The notes under the pieces were generated by a model. The model had not been told where the DNA came from and searched no databases. It saw nothing but the letters and a program-made list of their open reading frames with translations. Source: Streptomyces venezuelae (GTDB lineage Bacteria; Actinomycetota; Actinomycetes; Streptomycetales; Streptomycetaceae). From it: a stretch of DNA of 64,000 nucleotides. The position numbers and the translations under genes were made by a program. Positions 8,426 to 16,246 of this stretch are shown piece by piece (the stretch's first letter is position 1; every line of letters begins with the position of its first letter). The DNA lies in NCBI RefSeq assembly GCF_008642375.1, contig NZ_CP029194.1:8426501-8490500 (forward strand). Direction: 5' to 3'.

Positions 8426-10278
8426 CGGATGCTTCCCATCATGGTGACGGATCGGGGGACGGAGGTCTCGGTGTCGTCGTCGAGGGCGGCGAGCATGGAC
8501 TGGGCGATGGCATCGGCGTCCTGCTTGAACAGGGTGTTCAGGCCGGGCTTGCCGGAGCCGACCTGGGTGAACCAGCGGGTGTGCTCGGTGGGGATACCCA
8601 GCGCATACAGGTCGGCGTGGACTTCCCCGTCCGCGCCGATGACATGGAAGGGGGCGTGGGTGACGTTCAGTCCGCCGGTCGGGGCGGGGGGTGCAGTGCC
8701 GGGTCCGGTGCGGAAGAACTCGGAGACGATGCCGGTGGAGATGAGGGAGAACGTCAGCTCTGAGGTGTCGCGGTGCAGGTCGGGGGTGGGGATGCGGGCG
8801 TCGATGAGGGCCGCGGCCCACTTGACGGCTCCGCGGACCTGCGGGGAAGTGATCTTGAACAAGCCCTTGGCGTCGTCCTCGGTGAACTCGGTCGCGGGGC
8901 CGATGACATCGACGTGGCCGGCTTCGATCAGGGCGTAGAGCTGTTCGACGCGTTCGGCCGGAGGCCCCGCGGACAGCAGAGAGTTGACGGGCAGGAACCG
9001 GCGGTTGAAGTCGTCGTCGTGGGAGGCCGGGAGCAGCCCGTTGTAGTCGACGGCTTCGCGTACGACGTTACGGATGTCTCGCAAGACGTCGAGGGCTGCC
9101 TTCAGCGGTCCGCGGGCGTTGCCGAGCCCGGCATCGTCCAGGTCGGCGCGCATCGTTTGCAGCAGGTGGGTGCGGAAGTGGCCGGGGCTGGAGAACGTCT
9201 TGCCGGCGAACGGGCGGGCCAGCTTGTGCAGGTCGAGTTCGGGGAGGCTTCCCACACCGCCCTGAGCGCGGTGGGTGTCCTGGTAGACCTGGTCGACTTC
9301 GCGCATCAGCAGCGGCCAGACATCTTCCGCGAAGGACAACTGGTCGTTTCCAGTGGTCTCCCGACGCCGGGCGCGGGCGGCCGCGACGGCCTGCTTGGTG
9401 AGGTGGCGTGCCTTGTGGGTGTGGTCGGGTCGCTTCTGGTTGACCCCCCGGGCGGGGATGGGCAGGCCGGAGCGTGATCCGGCGACGATGTAGGGCTCTC
9501 GGCCCGAGGGGATGTAGGTCATGCGGTCGCCGTTGGTCTTGAACGTGCCGCCGCGCCCGATGGTCAGGGACAGCATGACGTCGTAGAACGACAGGCCGAG
9601 TCCGCGGATGGCGACCGTGGAGCCGGCCGGGATGGCGCGTTCGCTGAGGTCCATGTCGGCCGCGGAGTCCCCGCACTCGTAGTGCGGGCCGTCCGCGTTG
9701 CGGGCACAGAAGTCGATCATGCGGCGTTCGAACGGGTCGGGAAGGTTCTTGGGGTGCCCGGTGGCCAGCAGGACGTGGTCGGCCGCGATCACGTACGGGG
9801 AGCGATCGACTTCGACGAACCATCCCCCGGCCGGGCGGGCGGCGAGGGACTTGACGCGGGTGCGGGTGGAGACCAGCTCCACGCCTTCGGGGAGGTGCTG
9901 TTCGATGCTGCGGTAGACGTCGCGCAGGTAGTGACCGTAGGTGCGGCGCGTGGCGTAGTCGTCCGAGCCCAGCGAGAGGATGTCGGCACGGCTGAGCGAC
10001 CACTCGTCCAGCGCGGGGCCGGCGCCGGGCCGCCACGGGCCTTCGTCGGGGGTGCCGGAGTACATGGTGATCTGCCCGGCGACGGTGTTCATCGTGTACC
10101 AGTCGTCCTGGCTGGTACGCCAGATCCGCCCGGCGCCGATCTCGGTGTCGTCGATGGCGTGGATGCGTACCGGCCGGTTGGGCGGGGCCTCGGCGAGGCG
10201 GACGGCGAGGCGTTCGAGGACGGAGATGCCGCGCGGGCCGGTGCCGATGACGGCCAGAGTCAGGGGCTGCATGGTCAT
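8422..10278 (-). CDS. Large FAD/NAD(P)-binding oxidoreductase, possible amino-acid N-oxygenase
   Basis: The 618-residue flavoprotein has an N-terminal dinucleotide fold (VIGTGPRGISVLERL, residues 8-22) typical of the FAD-NAD(P)-binding family Pfam NAD_binding_9. A second, less regular nucleotide-binding region lies near residues 220-260 (GSTVAIRGLGLS). As I recall, this broad family includes the flavin enzymes that oxidise the aspartate amine to nitrosuccinate in cremeomycin and fosfazinomycin biosynthesis. The gene directly follows 3-methylaspartate mutase, which makes an aspartate analogue, so N-oxidation of methylaspartate is an attractive inference but is not shown by motifs. The ATG at 10278 overlaps the mutase epsilon stop by 4 bp. 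No aspartase/fumarase-type lyase, which would release nitrite, is encoded nearby. Confidence 0.82.
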   Translation of the reverse strand: MTMQPLTLAVIGTGPRGISVLERLAVRLAEAPPNRPVRIHAIDDTEIGAGRIWRTSQDDWYTMNTVAGQITMYSGTPDEGPWRPGAGPALDEWSLSRADILSLGSDDYATRRTYGHYLRDVYRSIEQHLPEGVELVSTRTRVKSLAARPAGGWFVEVDRSPYVIAADHVLLATGHPKNLPDPFERRMIDFCARNADGPHYECGDSAADMDLSERAIPAGSTVAIRGLGLSFYDVMLSLTIGRGGTFKTNGDRMTYIPSGREPYIVAGSRSGLPIPARGVNQKRPDHTHKARHLTKQAVAAARARRRETTGNDQLSFAEDVWPLLMREVDQVYQDTHRAQGGVGSLPELDLHKLARPFAGKTFSSPGHFRTHLLQTMRADLDDAGLGNARGPLKAALDVLRDIRNVVREAVDYNGLLPASHDDDFNRRFLPVNSLLSAGPPAERVEQLYALIEAGHVDVIGPATEFTEDDAKGLFKITSPQVRGAVKWAAALIDARIPTPDLHRDTSELTFSLISTGIVSEFFRTGPGTAPPAPTGGLNVTHAPFHVIGADGEVHADLYALGIPTEHTRWFTQVGSGKPGLNTLFKQDADAIAQSMLAALDDDTETSVPRSVTMMGSIR

Positions 10279-11567
10279 GAAGCGTCCTTTGCTGCGGAGG
10301 TGAGGGCGAGGCCGCGGCCGGTTTCGAGGTGCGGGGCGTCGTAGCGGCGCTGGACGTTCCCGAGCATCGTCAGGAACCCGTCGGCGGTCAGCCGCTGCCT
10401 GGAGGCCGGCCGCTCCACGGAGATGGGCATCGATCCGGTGGTCAGCCACTTCAGGCGGCCGTCGGGGGCGATGTAGGCCCGGGTCTTCTGGGCGTTGTCG
10501 GCATGGAGGCAGTACGGCACGTCGAGGTAGCCGCGCTCGAACGCCGTCAACAGTCCCTGGCCGACGTCGTCGGAAAGGTCCAGGACCGCTTCGACCAGCG
10601 CGCGGGCCTCCTCGTACAGGCCCTCCTGGGCGGGCCCGAACACCAGAGACTGCTCCTGCGATGCTTCGGATGCGGTTTCCAGAGCCTCGATGTTGTCCTC
10701 GACGGTCGGGATCCGGTGCGCTTCGGCAGGGGTTTTGACGATCATCCGCTCGATGCCGGTGGACTTCGCCAGCAGTGCTGAGGCACGCAGCAGGTCGAGG
10801 GCCCCGCCGTGGGTCTGGGGGAAGACACCCATGTAGGTGTAGAGGACGACGTGCCATTGCGTGCCGCCCAGGTATTCGGCGGCCAGGCGGCGCAGGGCGG
10901 CGATGGCTTCGGCGTCCTGGTCGAGGTGGGTCTGCTGCGCGTAGGACAGGGAGATGCTGGTGATGCCGTGCTGGCGGAAGAAGATCCCTTCGAGGAGGGA
11001 GATGGCGATGAGGAGGCTCGGAGGGCAGAGCTGTCCCAGCATGCAGCCGCCGAAGCTTTCCAGGTGCGCGCCGGGTACCTTCTCCGCGAGGAGCTCGCAG
11101 CTTTTCGCCCAGGCGTCGTGTGCTTGTGTGAGGGGGGTGCGACTGTAGGGCAGGCAGTAGGAGACGGGTCCGCCCTCGGTGGCGTTCAGACCGGCGTCGA
11201 TGAGCCCCTGGACGATCCCGGCCGGCAGCGGCGACCCGTGGCGTACCTGGATCGCGAACCCCGGCGCATCCAGGCCGGCGAGCATGGCCCGGGTGACGCC
11301 CGCGCCGTGCGCGACGATCGGGAACCCGTTCAGGTCGCTGCCCTCGTCCAGGGCCTTGCGCGCGGAGGCGTGGTCACCGACGCGGGTGTAGCTGTCGAGG
11401 GTGATGGTCCCCACCGTCGTCGCCTCGGCCCGGGAGACCGCGTACAGCCCCTGCCGCATCTGGGAGACGGTCGGCATCCCCATGCGCGGCTGCACCACCA
11501 GACGGCCCTTGCGCGCGGCCCGGGCGACGGCATCACCGAACAGCGGCGCGACGTGTTCGCTGCTCAT
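10275..11567 (-). CDS. glmE: Methylaspartate (glutamate) mutase epsilon subunit
   Basis: The 430-residue protein matches the catalytic epsilon chain of B12-dependent glutamate mutase, a TIM-barrel enzyme that interconverts L-glutamate and (2S,3S)-3-methylaspartate by a radical carbon-skeleton rearrangement. Recognisable stretches include VVQPRMGMPTVSQM near residue 24, NATEGGPVSYCLPY, and FGGCMLGQLCPPSLL. It is shorter than clostridial enzymes (about 480 residues). Its start overlaps the sigma-subunit stop by 4 bp, as expected for subunits of one enzyme. No methylaspartate ammonia-lyase is present, so this is not the fermentation pathway. Isolated mutase pairs in Streptomyces usually feed methylaspartate into specialised metabolism. 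Confidence 0.93.
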   Translation of the reverse strand: MSSEHVAPLFGDAVARAARKGRLVVQPRMGMPTVSQMRQGLYAVSRAEATTVGTITLDSYTRVGDHASARKALDEGSDLNGFPIVAHGAGVTRAMLAGLDAPGFAIQVRHGSPLPAGIVQGLIDAGLNATEGGPVSYCLPYSRTPLTQAHDAWAKSCELLAEKVPGAHLESFGGCMLGQLCPPSLLIAISLLEGIFFRQHGITSISLSYAQQTHLDQDAEAIAALRRLAAEYLGGTQWHVVLYTYMGVFPQTHGGALDLLRASALLAKSTGIERMIVKTPAEAHRIPTVEDNIEALETASEASQEQSLVFGPAQEGLYEEARALVEAVLDLSDDVGQGLLTAFERGYLDVPYCLHADNAQKTRAYIAPDGRLKWLTTGSMPISVERPASRQRLTADGFLTMLGNVQRRYDAPHLETGRGLALTSAAKDAS

Positions 11568-12040
11568 CCGGTGGCCTCCAGCTCACGCCGCCGGCCGGGC
11601 AGGGCGAGGTAGTTCCGGAAGGCGTCGATGCCCTGGCGGTCCTCGAAGACGGCGGTGAACCCGGCGTCCATCAGCTCAGGGCCGGCCTGGCCCCCTTCTC
11701 CGGCCTTGATGTCGAGCTTCCCGCCGATGACGACCGGAAGTTCCGCGAGGTCGACAAGGGTGCGCATGCGGGTGATGAGGCGTCTTCCGTCGAGGGCGCC
11801 GTGACCGTTGACGCTGGAGATGACGACCATGTCCGGCCGGTGGCGGCGGGTTTGTTCGATCAGGAGGTCATCGGGGACGCAGGAGCCGATGTTGATGACC
11901 TCGTGTCCCATGTCCTCGAGGAGGATCTGGAGGAACACCAGATTCCAGGTGTGGGAATCGGATGAGGTGGAGGAGACCAGGACACGCCGTTTCGGATCCC
12001 GGTCGGGATGGATAGCCTGTGCGGGCGCAGGAAGAGTCAT
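11564..12040 (-). CDS. glmS: Methylaspartate mutase sigma subunit, cobalamin-binding
   Basis: The 158-residue protein is the B12-binding flavodoxin-like sigma chain. The base-off cobalamin motif lies at residues 28-33 as DSHTWN, with His30 as the probable cobalt ligand; the final Gly of the usual DxHxxG motif is Asn here. Later landmarks are VISSVNGHG and VIGGKLDI, where sigma subunits hold the nucleotide tail. I chose the ATG at 12040 because a GGAAG sequence lies 8 nt upstream; a GTG at 12055 would add five residues. It is the first gene after an internal terminator and starts a five-gene coupled unit ending with the LysR gene. Confidence 0.92.
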   Translation of the reverse strand: MTLPAPAQAIHPDRDPKRRVLVSSTSSDSHTWNLVFLQILLEDMGHEVINIGSCVPDDLLIEQTRRHRPDMVVISSVNGHGALDGRRLITRMRTLVDLAELPVVIGGKLDIKAGEGGQAGPELMDAGFTAVFEDRQGIDAFRNYLALPGRRRELEATG

Positions 12041-12101
12041 GCTCCGTGCTTCCACTCGTCATGGTGTGGGTGGTGTGGGTGGGTGTGGCGCGCAAAAGAA
12101 G

Positions 12102-12137
12102 GGGCTGTGCCCCGGGGTGCGACCCGGAGCACAGCCC
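12102..12137 (-). terminator. Intrinsic terminator between the cupin and mutase genes
   Basis: A 9-bp perfect stem (12102-12110 with 12129-12137), extended by a few more pairs around a bulged base, lies 10 bp beyond the cupin stop codon. On the minus strand it is followed by a T-rich run (TTCTTTTG), which is rare in this GC-rich window. It should end the HPP-HD-peroxidase-cupin transcript, so the mutase unit probably has its own promoter in the 60 bp between this hairpin and 12040. Confidence 0.75.
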
Positions 12138-12146
12138 TTCGTCCCG

Positions 12147-12566
12147 TCAGGACGCGGCGGAGACGACCTCTCGGATCGGCTTCTTCGGGGCACGGGGGCT
12201 GGCCGGACGGGTCCGGACGGCGAGCACGGTGCAGCCGGAGCCGGACGACATGCGGTGCTCGGTGCCGGGGCCTTCGACGACGAGGTCTCCCTTGAAGTAG
12301 GACACGCCGTCGCTGTGGTCGAGCTGGCCGTCCAGGACGAGCATCAGCTCGTAGCCCAGGTGCTCGTGGAAGTCGCCGTGGGCGGTCGGCGGGAAGCGCA
12401 GCAGCAGGCCCACCGAGTCCTCGCCGGTCGCCTCGTCCGGTGCCCAAAGGACGTGGTGGTCGACGCCGATCCGGCCGGGCTCGGACCACGGGGTCCAGTC
12501 GATGTCCTTCAGCTCGAATCCGGAGCGGAAGACGTTCCTGATGTACTTCAATGCCTCTGTGGCCAT
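12147..12566 (-). CDS. Cupin-domain protein (ChrR-like fold)
   Basis: The 139-residue protein is a single-domain cupin. Its core has the two cupin strands with metal-ligand candidates in HGDFHEHLGYELMLVLDG (His, His and Glu) and a later His in PGTEHRMSS. Proteins of this ChrR-type cupin class bind Zn or Fe and act as small dioxygenases, isomerases or sensors. The ATG at 12566 overlaps the TAA of the upstream peroxidase gene by one base, so the two are coupled. Which reaction it performs cannot be read from the sequence. Confidence 0.85.
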   Translation of the reverse strand: MATEALKYIRNVFRSGFELKDIDWTPWSEPGRIGVDHHVLWAPDEATGEDSVGLLLRFPPTAHGDFHEHLGYELMLVLDGQLDHSDGVSYFKGDLVVEGPGTEHRMSSGSGCTVLAVRTRPASPRAPKKPIREVVSAAS

Positions 12567-14083
12567 TACTGCTGCTCCTTGGTGCGGGTTCCGTTGAAGT
12601 AGGACAGGGAGACCTTCCACACGTCCTTGGCCAGGACGCGGCCCTGTTCGTCGGCGGAGTCGTGGTCGAACTGCCAGTGGGCTCCGCCGTAGATGCGGGA
12701 GTCGCCGACTTCCTTGGCCGCTTCCGAGAAGGTGTTCCACTTCAGGTGGACGTCCTTGGACGGCATACCGGGCTCGATCTTGGAAGAGCCGGCCTTGATG
12801 ACGCCGGTGTTTCCGTAGCGGTCGGAGCCGGTGTAGAGCTTGAGGGTCTCGGCGGCGACGGCGGTGAAGCCGGTGTGGCCGGAGCCGTAGGCGGCGAACG
12901 CGGGTGTCTTCAGGTACGGAGTCCAGGTCTCGCCCTTGATGGTCCGGGTGCCGTTGCCGGGACCGGCCCAGCCCCGGATGTCCTTGCCTGCCATGGCGTA
13001 GCGGATCATCGTGATCGGGCGGGCGTAGTCGTGGGTGACCTTCGTCATCCAGTCGACGACGGACTCGTCTCCCTCGGCGAGGTTGAGGGCGAAGAACATC
13101 TTCACGTCCTCGTCCAGGGTGTGCCTGTCGCGCTGGGAGACGAACGCGGCCCACTCCTGCGGGATGGAGGAGGAGGTGGAACCGGGGTACTGCCAGTGTT
13201 CGGCGATGGCCTTCTGACGTTCGGTGAGGCTCGCGTTGACCTTCATCTGCTCGGCGATGGCCCTCCTCGCCTCCGCGCTGCCGTACTTGGGCGGCTTCGG
13301 GGACAGGTAGGTCCTGGAGTCCTTGACCGCGTACGGCTTCCCGGTGGCGAACTGCGGGGTCAGGAAGTTGTGCACCATGCCGTCGGGCGTCTTGAGCGGC
13401 GCCCACCGGTCGGGGTACTTCAGGGCGTCCTTGTCGAACTTCGCGATCTCCTGGGGCGGGTTGACCGGTGTGTAGTAGCCGGCGGGGACCTTGTACGGCG
13501 GATCGGCCTTCTGGTTGCTGCCGTCGTCGGCGCGGTCCTCGATGACCGCGTCGGCGGCCTTGAGGGCTACGTCCTGCGCCGATCCGGCCTTGGGGTTGTC
13601 GGTGTAGGCGAGGGTGTAGCCGAGATCGGTCAGCTTTTTGTCGAAGGTCGCCTTCTGCTCGGGGAAGAAGTCCGTCAGAACACGGTGGGCGGCATAGCTG
13701 ATCGCGGCCTGCTTGTTGGCGTCGGTGCGTTCGGCTGCCGGTCGGCGCAGGTCTGCGCCGTACTGGGTGCCGACGGCCTTGCTGTCGTATGCGGCCCAGG
13801 CGTCGTACATGGCCATGTGGATGACGGCGAAGGCGCGGGCGCCGACGGGCGGGGAGGTGGGGTGCATCTTCCCGGCCTGGGCGGTGCTCAGGGCACCGGT
13901 CATCGTCCTGTTCCACTGGATGACGACGTTGGTGCTTCCGGCCGTCGCCGACGGCTTGTCCGTGGCGGGGGGCGCAGCGTTGGCGGTCAGGGTGACCGTG
14001 CCGGCGGTCAGGGCGACGGCGGCGGCGATGCCGACGCTCCAACGGATGCGGGTTGTCGACATGCGGCGGTGCTGGGTACTCAA
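12566..14083 (-). CDS. Secreted vanadium-dependent haloperoxidase / PAP2-type protein
   Basis: The product has 505 residues and an N-terminal export signal (basic start, hydrophobic stretch to about residue 36, ending ANA-AP). The C-terminal half carries the vanadate/phosphate site: Lys and Arg of KVTHDYARP, the GSGHTGFTA loop with its His, and SRIYGGAHWQFDHD with the vanadate-ligating His. This matches the vanadium haloperoxidase / acid phosphatase superfamily. The first motif has a TTG start at 14083 with GAGGA upstream; an ATG at 14062 lacks a ribosome site. A haloperoxidase would halogenate or oxidise an extracellular substrate with H2O2; phosphatase activity cannot be excluded. It belongs to the HPP-HD-peroxidase-cupin unit. 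Confidence 0.87.
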   Translation of the reverse strand: MSTQHRRMSTTRIRWSVGIAAAVALTAGTVTLTANAAPPATDKPSATAGSTNVVIQWNRTMTGALSTAQAGKMHPTSPPVGARAFAVIHMAMYDAWAAYDSKAVGTQYGADLRRPAAERTDANKQAAISYAAHRVLTDFFPEQKATFDKKLTDLGYTLAYTDNPKAGSAQDVALKAADAVIEDRADDGSNQKADPPYKVPAGYYTPVNPPQEIAKFDKDALKYPDRWAPLKTPDGMVHNFLTPQFATGKPYAVKDSRTYLSPKPPKYGSAEARRAIAEQMKVNASLTERQKAIAEHWQYPGSTSSSIPQEWAAFVSQRDRHTLDEDVKMFFALNLAEGDESVVDWMTKVTHDYARPITMIRYAMAGKDIRGWAGPGNGTRTIKGETWTPYLKTPAFAAYGSGHTGFTAVAAETLKLYTGSDRYGNTGVIKAGSSKIEPGMPSKDVHLKWNTFSEAAKEVGDSRIYGGAHWQFDHDSADEQGRVLAKDVWKVSLSYFNGTRTKEQQ

Positions 14084-14131
14084 GGTGTCCGTGTCCTCAG
14101 GGTTGGCGCGTGATGGGCCTGGGCGGGAGGG

Positions 14132-14770
14132 CTACTCGGGCCAGGCGGAGCTTTCGATGACCTGAACGAAGTTGGGCCGTACGTAGCCGTCGGTGAAGCG
14201 CTCCAGGACGTCGGCCTTGACATTGCCGAAGGTGGTGGCAGGGCGGCGGGTGATGCCGTCGTTGAAAGCCTGGAGGATCCGGCGCTTGAAGTCCGGGCGC
14301 GGGTGGGCGGCCGTGACGGCGGCGCGGACCTCGTCCGACACGTCGTGGTAGCCGATGCCCAGGACGTCGAGTTCGACGCCGGCGGTGACCAGGGCGACTT
14401 CGGGGGCCATCAGGGCGGGGATCTCGGGGGTGGTGTGCAGGGCGATGCCCTCCCACACCAAGCGGGCCTTGTCCTCGTCGATGCCGTGGGAGAGAAGGAA
14501 CTTGCGGGCCTCGTCGGCGCCGTCGATCTCGAACCGGGTGCCGTTGTCGCGGTAGGGCTCTGTCAGCCCGAGGTCGTGGAACATGGCGCCGACGTAAAGG
14601 AGTTCGGCGTCGAAGGTGAGGCCGCGGCGGCCTCCCTGGATCGCACCCCAGATGAACACGCGGCGGGAGTGGTGGTAAATCAGGTCATCGGTGGCCTCGC
14701 GGATCAGCTCGGTCGCCTCCTTGGCGATCTGGCTGTCGGGGAGGGCGATTCCGGCGATGGTTTCAGGCAT
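14132..14770 (-). CDS. HD-domain metal-dependent protein, cyanamide-hydratase-like
   Basis: The 212-residue protein has an HD fold with metal ligands in YHHSRRVF (His), GAMFHDLGL (His-Asp) and LHTTPEIP (His). The spacing and the MFHDLGL signature resemble the family that includes cyanamide hydratases and related small HD enzymes, some of which use metal centres for chemistry other than phosphohydrolysis. I chose the ATG at 14770, preceded by CGAGG at a normal distance; an ATG at 14797 has no ribosome site. It sits 48 bp upstream of the peroxidase gene and 61 bp downstream of the HPP gene. The substrate is unknown; a small nitrogen compound is a reasonable guess from family and context only. 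Confidence 0.82.
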   Translation of the reverse strand: MPETIAGIALPDSQIAKEATELIREATDDLIYHHSRRVFIWGAIQGGRRGLTFDAELLYVGAMFHDLGLTEPYRDNGTRFEIDGADEARKFLLSHGIDEDKARLVWEGIALHTTPEIPALMAPEVALVTAGVELDVLGIGYHDVSDEVRAAVTAAHPRPDFKRRILQAFNDGITRRPATTFGNVKADVLERFTDGYVRPNFVQVIESSAWPE

Positions 14771-14831
14771 GGGGGTACCTCGGTTTCTGCCCTGCATGGG
14801 GCAATGGGGTGAACAAAAGGGATGGCGGGGT

Positions 14832-15311
14832 CTACCACCAGTAGGCGGGGTAGACCGCCTGGGCTTTGACCCGGCCCGCTGCGGCGCCGACGGCGACGAG
14901 GATGACCGACGCGAGCGCGAGCAGCGGCAGGAACACCAGTGCGTCCGGCGCTGTCGCGGCGACGATGACAGCGGTGGCGGCGGCGGGGGAGTGCGGGGTG
15001 CGGGCGATCATCATCACGCCGAGCGCCAGACCGCCGGCGACCGCCGCGGACCAGACGGAACTTCCCGCTACCGCGAGGACCACGAAGCCGGTGATTGCTG
15101 AAAGGAGCTGACCTCCTACCACGCTGCGGGGCTGGGCGAGCGGGAGGGCGGGCGCCCCGTAGACGAGTGCTGCGCTTGCCGCGAGTGGCGGGATCAGCAG
15201 GACTTGCCCGGTGGCCTTGCCTACTGCGACCAGGGCGACCAGCCCGATCACCGCCGCTGCGGTGGCGGAGGCGATGACGTTCCATGAGGCCCTGGGTGGT
15301 GCCTTACTCAC
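14832..15311 (-). CDS. HPP-family integral membrane protein
   Basis: The protein has four to five hydrophobic helices and the hallmarks of the HPP family: alanine/glycine-rich helices, PPLAASAALVYG, and ARTPHSPAAATAV, the degenerate H-P-P segment. Members of this family in chloroplasts and cyanobacteria have been reported as nitrite transporters, which matters because the flavoprotein of this locus may belong to a nitroso/nitrite-forming group. The GTG at 15311 is preceded by AAAGGTGG at 11 nt and gives 159 residues; the frame is open to 15425, so a longer form starting at 15404 (ATG) is possible. It is the first gene of the minus-strand locus. Confidence 0.8.
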   Translation of the reverse strand: MSKAPPRASWNVIASATAAAVIGLVALVAVGKATGQVLLIPPLAASAALVYGAPALPLAQPRSVVGGQLLSAITGFVVLAVAGSSVWSAAVAGGLALGVMMIARTPHSPAAATAVIVAATAPDALVFLPLLALASVILVAVGAAAGRVKAQAVYPAYWW

Positions 15312-15425
15312 AGGGACAGATACCACCTTTCGGATGCCGGTGTCTTTTTCAACCGGACACGGGAACGCTAATTCGCGTGCAACTCCAAGCTCAAATACGT
15401 CCATACATGGGGCCCATAAGCCCAC
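15312..15425 (-). promoter_or_regulatory. Probable promoter region of the HPP-led operon
   Basis: This AT-richer stretch upstream of the HPP gene contains an 11-bp palindrome at 15407-15417 (ATGGG-G-CCCAT). Since the LysR gene at the far end has no divergent target, this leader is one candidate binding region. No clear -35/-10 pair can be defined by eye. Confidence 0.3.
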
Positions 15426-16246
15426 CGACCCCTAAAGGATCTCTATGACGGGGGTTGCGATCACCTATGGTTCCCTCCGTCACAGGGGCAACGACGTTCA
15501 TGGTCCGGTTGACCGGCTGCGTTTCCGTGCACGTGCGCGCACAACAACGACAACAGGGCCTCCCCGCATCGCTCAGCGAACCTTTTTCATCCTCTCCATG
15601 AGGGGTATGAGGAGTCGTCAGCTGAGGTGACGCAGCGGAGCCCCGGTTGTCGGCGAGCGTCGTGGTCGGCCAGTCGGCCCTCATCGGCAAGAACAATTCG
15701 AGTGCGGAGACGCCACCTGCACACGCGCAGGGCTGCGCGGCACTCCCCTCGGCGACCCGCCGCCGGGGACCGTGCCGCCCGGCGCGGGCGTCAGCATCGC
15801 GATCGCCCCGCTGTTCCACGGTCCGGGGCTGGACCACCCTCTCCCGCGGCAGGGGGATCGCGATCGAGACGGCGTACGTCATGGGGGAGCTCTTCAGGTT
15901 CCTGAGTGAACGGGCGACTCTGCTGATCTCTCAACCGCACGAGGGACGCCCTGGCAAGGTCACCGCCGTTCGCGGGTGGTGAGAAGGTTCTTACGGGCAC
16001 CCGAGTACCGACGCCGGGGCCACGGACTTCAACGGCTTCCGGGACCCGACGGCAGGGCCCCGGCATCACGCCGACGGTCCCGGTCGTCGGGCCGCTCGGC
16101 CCAAGGTTCGTGTTTCTCCGGCGTCACCGACGCCCCCGGTCAGGAGCCGTTCGGCCCGAGGACGGTCAGCACACGGCACCTCCGCGCACCGTCGCCGCCG
16201 TCCACGAGGCCGAAGAGGCTCCGCCCGGCTTCCCCAGCGTGCCGGG
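15426..16246. other. Gene-free stretch, no convincing feature
   Basis: About 820 bp separates the HPP locus from the convergent-side beta-propeller gene. Short open frames exist on both strands, but none has a steady codon bias, a plausible start or a recognisable family. A plus-strand patch near 15860-15960 looks weakly protein-like and may be a fossil. Confidence 0.4.

Noticed and set aside
5749..15311. Classical methylaspartate pathway for glutamate fermentation or acetate assimilation
   Set aside because: Methylaspartate ammonia-lyase, mesaconyl-CoA enzymes and citramalate lyase genes are not present.
15391..15882. 163-codon minus-strand gene upstream of the HPP gene
   Set aside because: Codon bias is poor, it contains Cys/Arg-rich low-complexity sequence and it has no recognisable domain.
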